From: Allolobophora icterica
Taxonomy: Eukaryota > Annelida > Clitellata > Crassiclitellata > Lumbricidae
Assembly: GCA_963556255.1 (NCBI GenBank)
Contig: OY744604.1
Span: 70,477,390 to 70,541,389, forward strand
DNA length: 64,000 bases
Reading direction: 5' to 3'
The notes under the pieces were generated by a model. That model was not told the DNA's origin, did not search any database, and saw nothing but the letters and a program-made list of their open reading frames with translations. Numbering within the stretch: the first letter of the stretch is position 1; each line of letters starts with the position of its first letter. Positions 57,655-64,000 of this stretch are shown here, piece by piece. A program made the translations under genes and the position numbers.

Positions 57655-58215
57655 TAATACATGCAAACATACAGCTCTACGCCTCCATAGACAATGTCAA
57701 GGTCACTGATTGGAATCTACAGCTCGTCGCCCGCAACCGGGTGTGCTTTCGGACGGAGGCTTATTGATGGAGCTTCTCGATGACTTGAACTTCTTATGCA
57801 GGCTAGGATTGTACCAATTGAGCTAGATACGGGCTATAGGTCGCGACCTCTTATTCAGCGCTGCAGCGACCCTCGATCACCCTTTCATTTTAACGAGTCT
57901 GGATTATTGTAAATCAATCATTGGGGACTCTCAATTGTCGGCACTGCCTCGGCATGAACCAGGGAGTTCTCTGTTCCAGTCTCGACATAACCAGGTCGGC
58001 AATCGTTGCCCTCTGCTAGATCTTTAGATATGCTGCTGCCGCGCTTCCGCACTTCGGCTCAAGCCCGCCGTATCTTCGCAAGTATTGGACGTTTCTCTTG
58101 GAACAATCTTCCAGCGCATTTATATACTTCTGCCATTGACATATATATAACACCCGCATTTGGCTCTGTGTAAGAAGTATTTTCATTTGTCGAAAAGGCA
58201 GTTCTTTAGATCGGT
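57655..58215 (+). pseudogene. Decayed LINE ORF2 fragment
   Basis: The plus strand shows TSLDYCKSIIGDSQLSALPR (the usual SLDYCNSLL.G.P) and, after frame shifts, segments consistent with the WNNLPA region. No intact frame remains. Confidence 0.55.
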
Positions 58216-58230
58216 CGGATAGCCAGGCGT

Positions 58231-58245
58231 CTTTATATATATATA

Positions 58246-58291
<46 letters not shown>
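58231..58291. repeat. (AT)n microsatellite
   Basis: About 60 bases of TA dinucleotide with a single slip near 58250. Confidence 0.95.
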
Positions 58292-58294
<3 letters not shown>

Positions 58295-59299
58295 GGTGTT
58301 TTTATGATGCACATGATTTTTTTAACTCAAAGATCTTTTAACGGCCAGGTCGAATTATCATGCCAATTAGCGTATAAACGCCAAATCCGAAATTATATCG
58401 CGATAGCTGAACATTTAGGACTATCTTTATCGGTGATGAGGTCAAATATTATCAGAACCCAAACTTTGACTAGACCTCTCCTCAAAACGTTGCCGGAACC
58501 AGGGCTTTGGGCCTATGTGACTGACGCATCTATCTGATTTGGGCTAAAAAGAATCTAATATAAACTTGCAGATAACAAAAGTCATGTTCATTCCTGAACG
58601 TGAGTATGTAACCGATTAAGATAATTTCAGAATCATGTAATTTTACTGTATTGCCGCCTGCGACTGAAAATGAATTTCTTTGTGGTTCAGTAGATCTCCT
58701 TGTTTCATTCATTACTTTCTTCGTTCATTGATTCATTCCAACACTACTAAATCTTGAGACAGTTTACAAAATATATCTGAAAAAAGGGGCAGACCAAGAA
58801 AAGACAAAGGTCGTGTCGACAACATGAAACACGGTTTATTGGAATTGTAGTTTCTGTGTTAGATTCTTCAACTTAATTGAGTTTCATTCATAATAATTAT
58901 TTCAAAAGAAATTATCAAATTAATTCATTTATCGATTTATGTTATTGACGATTTAATGCCCAACCCATTACCGAGTGAACTCAAACTCAGTGTAAACGGG
59001 TATGCGCAGTTAACAACCAGTGCCTGTTTTTTTTTATCTGCACTAATCTACTCATTGTTCGATTTGCCGGAACTCATGTTGATTTCTCATTTTCACTTCG
59101 GACACTACAATATAGCACAAGAAGCCATTTTGCAGCCATGTTTTTCAATGCTATATTCAGAATTCATTTATTCTTTTTCAGTTTAGCACTCGAAGCAACA
59201 ACAACAACTATACAAAACACAACGCAGAAGAAATCCGAGCAAAGTCCAAACGTTCAACAGAGTTCTCGTTCTCAGATCCTAACGGGGCATTGCTGTTAC
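58292..59299. other. No gene recognised
   Basis: AT-rich intergenic sequence with no supported feature. Confidence 0.4.
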
Positions 59300-59415
59300 T
59301 TCTCGCTGTCCCAAGACTCTCCTTTTCTCACGGGGTTCCTCGCACTGGAAGCGCCTCTGATTAGGTTGTACTGCGAGAGGCGCTTTATAAATTCGTAAAT
59401 ACAATACAATACTCT
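59300..59415 (+). mobile_element. LINE 3' end with hairpin and AATACA tail (1)
   Basis: AAGCGCCTCTGATTAGG followed by AGAGGCGCTTTATAAATTCG and a short (AATACA)n tail ending about 59412. The same hairpin type as at 56268. Confidence 0.75.
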
Positions 59416-59425
59416 CAATATAATA

Positions 59426-59542
59426 TAATTTCTCTCGGGGTCTATCGCACTGGGAGCGCTTCTGAATGGCCCTCCCGCTAGAAGCGCTTTATAAATATCC
59501 GAATACAATACAATACAATACAATACAATACAATACAATACA
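59426..59542 (+). mobile_element. LINE 3' end with hairpin and (AATAC)n tail (2)
   Basis: GAGCGCTTCTG..CTAGAAGCGCTTTATAAATA, then (AATAC)n to 59541. In this copy the stem carries compensating changes (GCGCTTCT paired with AGAAGCGC), so pairing is preserved while the sequence differs. Confidence 0.78.
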
Positions 59543-61193
59543 AAGAGTTCTATGTACCTAGTCTGTAAATAAAAATCATTGCATGCAGTACTACAGTAAA
59601 CATAATAAATAATGTTACCTGCGCCGTTCGTCAATACGTTAATATGGAGGTATATGAGTTTAGTGTATGAATGTTCTATATGAAACCCTTCAAATCTCGA
59701 CTTTCTATCTTGATTCCATCGACTCGGAAACGTAATGAACCCTTAGTAATGATCGCAGTCAACTCAGCCCTTCCCTAAAGCGACACGTGTGAAAAGGCCT
59801 AAGCATATGACTCCGATGCATGTCTGATTTCAATGTGCCTATGTAACTGCACATCTCATTGTTGCACCTTGGTTTATTTCTTTCAAGAAGCACTGTACAA
59901 AATGGTATATAATATCCGTCTATAGATTATTGAACAAAGGTATACAAAACGAATGTCTTGTTGGCGCTCTGGCTTTTGCGCCGATGCTCAAATTCTGGTT
60001 GGTTGAGCACATGAGATTGGTTTAGAGTTGCACATTAGAAATTTGGAGTTTACAATTACGATTACCACAATAATAAGTTTATGAGCGAATGTCACCTCCA
60101 AGGTGCTACTTCAGAACGATTAACAGGATATTTGAACATGTAAAAAAACAAAAGCGAGAGAGTTAGTGTAACTAATGATTTGTTAACAATAAAACAATTC
60201 AGTCTTTAAAATAATTTGGTTGTTAAGAACAAAGGTAAAAGTTAAAAAAGCGGAAGCAAACGTAAATTATATAACGATATTCAAAATTTTAATATGGGAA
60301 GCGGTGTGACAAAATTCAAGTAGGACCTATGGTAATTGGAACAATTAATTATTGCCGGGTAGTGCGGAGCAAAATTTTGTTTGTGAGAGTGTAATTCTAA
60401 GAATGAGAAAACTTTACAATCTGGTTAGATGACTAACCATACGAGGAAGACATTCGCTATTTTAAATATTTTCATTCGTCTACGTTCACCTAAGCCAGTT
60501 CAAGTTTTTGACACAATCAAAGAAAGGGAATACGTGAAAGATGTAAATACCTGTGCGTTTTCCATTTTATGCGGAACATTAATAGCAGTGTTTCAAATTA
60601 TTGACTTCTATTTTGACCTGTATTTCTTCTTCCCATTTCCGCAACTCAAAAATGCTTGCTTGAAAAACATTGAGAACTAATGTTTTCCAGATGTGAGCGT
60701 TAATCAGTGGGAACTTATTTCACTATTCTCAGCAGGAATCATCTGAAGCCATAATCTAAATTCACCGACTAATATTGCAGGTATGATTGTAAAAGAACAA
60801 AATTACTTCTTGGAGAGATTTTTGGCTTGCTGTATGAAATACACAGTCATAAAACCAGGGATCAGGAAAGCTTAAAGGCGTAAGTTTGCTGTGGTATCTG
60901 ATATGTATACTTCTTAGTTTGAGTGGATTTTTTTTCTTTCCCAAACAATGAAAACAAGGTTAAATATACGTAGACAAGTGCTTAAATTCTAATGAGGGAT
61001 ACAAACATATAAGATCATGACGCTCCGCCAGTTAAATGTCAAATTTTGTATTTGCAAGAAACTGATCTGGCCATCGCAACTGATGCTAACAAGTTTATTA
61101 GCGACGATCTAAACTGCTGTTTTCTTTTAAATGTTGTAACAAATGGGTGCGCCGTGGAAAAGAGACATGCGCTTGCTAGCGATGCTTTTTGAC
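59543..61193. other. 3' flank of locus F, no gene
   Basis: 61060-61193 aligns with 8560-8681, 30020-30149 and 40210-40334, the conserved 3' flank or 3' UTR of the receptors. The rest shows no gene. Confidence 0.5.
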
Positions 61194-61567
61194 TCACGCT
61201 TCATTTGTGACTTGTACAGTTGTTGGGTTTCCGATGACGTTAATGACGGTCGTGACATTTTCATTGCTCTTCTGGCGACACCTTTTGCCGAGGTTCTGAC
61301 TTAGAAACTTTTTCACTGGTTCCAATTTGGCAGCGTAGATGAACGGGTTGACACAGACATTTAAGAAGGCCAGGAACACCGTGACGCTGCGTGCATCTGT
61401 ACTGTAATTCTGCAGAATGTGCAAATTATAGAGAAAGAAGCAGAGACGAGCTGGAAACCAACAGAGAACGAAACAAACCGAGATGATGAGAAAAGTTTTG
61501 ATGACGTTCATTTGGGTTTTCATGGCATTCTGTTGAGCAGCGCTCTTCATCATGTTGTTGAAGTTTA
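61194..61567 (-). CDS. GPCR locus F, exon 2 (TM6-TM7, C-tail)
   Basis: The acceptor TATATGCAG is followed by a split valine and NFNNMMKSAAQQ. TM6 has FVLCWFPARL (Asn-Arg changed to Ala-Arg after the CWxP box), TM7 NVCVNPFIYA, helix 8 LEPVKKFL, and a basic tail. The frame is intact. An open frame continues upstream into the intron, but the acceptor sets the boundary at 61567. Exon 1 is not found in the remaining 2.4 kb, which is longer than the other introns, so it either lies beyond 64000 because of the LINE and foldback insertions or is lost. Confidence 0.88.
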
Positions 61568-61619
61568 CTGCATATAAAATCAGAAATCGTTCTATCCATG
61601 TAGTATAGAAAAATTGGTA

Positions 61620-62310
61620 CACCGACATATTAAGCACCCAAGACATAAGCGCCCAAGACATAAGCGCCCCGGCAAATGCCCCCTCAAATGCGCCCCGACA
61701 AATACACCGCCGGACACAAAATTTTAATACGCAGATGAAAACATTAATAAAAGAAAGGTATTTAATGTTACTGTTAAGGTCATATAATACATACAAAAGT
61801 ACTTTAGATCTCTTCGAAAACGATGGTCATATCGTTTCAAGGAAAAATGTGCAGTGTTTCTATTGCTTGTCAGTGTTCACCGAATACAGTTCTAAATTGT
61901 GCGAAATCCTCTGAAGACATTTTATTATTGGCCGACGCGGGTTAATCAAATACTTCTTGCACCATAGGCCCTACAAGCTCGTGTAACAAATATGTTTAAT
62001 TCCTAAAACGATTCTAATTTTAGTGTAACAAAACTCTTTTATTCCTGAAATGATTTTGATTTTAAACTGCACTTACGTATGTTTCTCAAATGTCTGTGAC
62101 GCGTGTTAATTAGGCGATATTAAATTCTTCATGCAACATGCAAGCAGGTGGAACAAATTATGGTACATTGTGTACAAATCACATAATATGTGGCTCAAAT
62201 TTCGGGGCGCATCTGTCGGTAATTTAGTGTTGCGATTGACAGGAATTTCTGTGCCGCATTTTTCTGTGCGCATTTCTCGTGTTCGCATTTGACGGGTCAT
62301 AAGAAATTCT
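61620..62310. mobile_element. Foldback-like element in locus F intron
   Basis: The left side has repeated words such as GACATAAGCGCCC and CAAATGCGCCCCGACAAAT (61628-61705). The right side (62200-62300) has reverse-complement-like words, including GGGGCGCATCTGTCG and GCGCATTTCTCGTGTTCGCA. The layout is like 40591-41555, with inverted ends made of short degenerate tandem units. Exact borders are not defined. Confidence 0.5.
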
Positions 62311-62489
62311 GCACAGTCCACAACCATGGCACATATCATTGGTGAGAACACACAACCCTAGTCTTCTCCTGTCACGAACTGACACCATTCACTAGCCTCT
62401 TCCTCAAATCTCACCGCACATCGACTGCCATTTATAGAAGCTCCCAATGATCTCAATGCTCTTTGATGGAATTCCAACACTTTTCATTA

Positions 62490-64000
62490 TCCCTAATGTA
62501 GGGACTTGTAGGTTAGTGATATGACTTTGAAGTGGATTCGCTCTTGGAAATTTAGCAAATGAAGCACTTTGATGATGGAAGTGATATGTGGTTTGGAGTT
62601 TCTAGTGACAGCTCTGGCTAGTGAATTTTGGATAAGTTGCAGACGCTTGATTTGGGTGGATTTAAGGTTGAGGAAGAAGGAATAGAAGTGATCAAGCTTT
62701 GAATGAACAATGGAGGTAGCAAAAATGTATGCAGTTTTAAGATCGAGCATGGGCCGAGTGCGTCAGAGGTCACGAATGTTCATGAAGCAGGAGCATAAGC
62801 ATAGGCTTAGACTCTGGGGGGTCAGCCGGGGCACGTGCCCCCCCCCCCAATAATTGAGGAGCCGGGGCAATGCCCCCCCAAAAAATCGAGAGAATTTCTT
62901 CAAATATTAAAATATTATGTTTCAATATATACAAATTTCTTCAGAAACAGAAAATCAGAGACACAGAACTGAAATACTATCAGAAATTCATAATGAAAAC
63001 AAAGATTTATTTTTATATTCAATATCTTCAATATGAAACAAATTTACATGTAAACAAAACGACCCATTTCATACGCATTAACGTGAACCGGAAGCTTCTG
63101 CTGATGTCCAGACCAGAGGTGAAAAAAGTTTTTTCGGTATTTGGTTTTAAACAAAACCAAAAGAAAAAGAAAACCACAAAATTTGTTTTTTGTTTAAAAA
63201 AAATAAATTTCTTTTTTTGCAGAAGTTATTTTAATGACATTGATTTAATGATTTTTAATTTTCGGAAATCGCAACTGAATTAAACTGAGTTGGAGCTCTT
63301 GTTGATGCCATTTTCCATGATTTTTATAATCCGAAATCCGAAAATCTTAAAAATAACCAAAACAACAAAAACCATAAAAACGAAAAAATACGAAAAAAAC
63401 GAAAAAATTTGTTTTTCTGGTCCAGACCCCATGCCCCCCAATTTTTGGACAAGTTTACGCCAGTGAGCATAAGAGGTTGGAGATGTGGATAGAGAAGGAG
63501 ATGTGTGGATCAAAAGTAATTCCAAGATTGCTGACGGGGAGTACAACGTGAAGGTAAGAGACGATGAGTTAGTCGATAGGCATATGAAATGGTCAGGGAT
63601 TTTCTTAATTTGATCAGAGAGGCCTATAGGATGATGAAGGGTTAAGGCAGAGGAGATTGGATGACATCCACTGTTAGATTAGGTTAACCACGTTGAGTAA
63701 TTGTGTGATGGAGGTGGAAAAAGAGCTTCGGGAGTAGGATATGCAGAGTTGGGTGTCGTATGCGTAGAGATGGTTGTCAACAGAGGAGCATTTTATTAGA
63801 TGGCTTAAAGATGTGGATGAAGAAAAGTGGACACAGGACGGAGCCTTGAGGGACACAACAAGATCGAGGGAGTGGTTGCGAGCAGTGACTTGAGGCTTTA
63901 ACAGAGAAGGATCGGGAAGACAAGTAGGACTGTAGCCAGAGTAGAATCTGAGAAGTCAAATCAATTTCAAGAAAACCTACAAAACGTTTTGTCATAATTA
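62490..64000 (-). pseudogene. CR1/L2-like LINE RT relic, interrupted by a hAT element
   Basis: Reading on the minus strand from the right edge: CVPQGSVLCPLFFIHI (RT motif B), the LYAYDTQLCI stretch (catalytic YADD decayed to YAYD), then SNLGITFDPHISFSIHISNL up to 63474. Across the 666-bp insertion the protein continues with CSCFMNIRDL and LDLKTAYIFATSIVHSKLDH, then LQLIQNSLARAVTRN and LNFQERIHFKVISLTYKSL. Stops and the lost YADD show it is dead. It extends past the window edge. Confidence 0.85.
62800..63465. mobile_element. Non-autonomous hAT-like element, 666 bp
   Basis: It lies inside the LINE relic with the 8-bp duplication AGCATAAG at 62792-62799 and 63466-63473. The ends CATAGGCTTAGACT and, inverted, CACTGGCGTAAACT match at 10 of 14 positions. 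The interior has GCCCCCCC runs near the ends and A-rich, partly self-complementary tracts. Removing it and one repeat restores the collinear LINE reading described for 62490-64000. Confidence 0.85.

Noticed and set aside
61568..61796. Extension of the locus F exon 2 frame upstream (about 75 codons)
   Set aside because: Same reason: it crosses the acceptor and enters the foldback element in the intron.

Overview
The window looks like nuclear DNA of a marine invertebrate, with an echinoderm or similar deuterostome as my best guess. The reasons are intron-containing animal-type receptor genes, dense CR1/L2-like and RTE-like LINE relics, hAT, mariner and piggyBac elements, abundant simple repeats, and strong enrichment of the palindromic octamer TAGGCCTA. 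Nothing in the sequence fixes the species. No tRNA, rRNA, prokaryotic operon or CRISPR array was seen.

The only convincing host genes are a tandem array of rhodopsin-class (class A) GPCR genes, all on the minus strand. Each has two coding exons. Exon 1 carries TM1-TM5, a phase-1 intron follows at the start of intracellular loop 3, and exon 2 carries TM6-TM7 and the C-tail. I label the loci B (8682-10346, exon 1 disrupted by a perfect 40-bp inverted duplication), C (20708-23367, intact), D (30150-31802, intact), E (41616-44104, intact) and F (exon 2 only, 61194-61567; exon 1 is not in the window). Locus A lies just off the left edge: bases 1-190 match the 5' flank of the other copies. Degenerate exon-2 relics lie upstream of A, B, C and D (about 1160-1525, 11711-11751, 26450-26805, 33169-33720). 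A partial extra exon 2 lies downstream of E (40335-40545). The flanks are themselves paralogous, and B and D are sister segmental duplicates (about 8205-14655 and 29685-35350). A block about 275-310 bp upstream of each ATG is conserved in all copies and may be a shared promoter or enhancer.

The space between genes is filled with transposable elements. Comparing the paralogous units gives exact empty sites for several: a 1339-bp hAT derivative (12433-13771), a long-TIR mariner (23986-25156), a 341-bp hAT MITE (28482-28822) and a piggyBac deletion derivative (35356-36999). Other elements include a TA-flanked element (45804-47950) with a LINE nested in it, foldback-like elements built from short tandem units (40591-41555 and about 61620-62300), a decayed hAT transposase (51984-53855), several LINE 3' ends that share a hairpin but have different simple tails, and a LINE relic at the right edge (62490-64000) interrupted by a 666-bp hAT element. 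A 1.5-kb satellite of 21-bp units (48974-50499) is the largest tandem repeat.

The receptors are probably chemosensory or peptide receptors in a lineage-specific expansion, evolving by duplication, exon loss and hairpin-mediated inversion. The ligand is unknown, and calling them chemosensory is inference from the tandem layout and divergence, not from a recognised ortholog.
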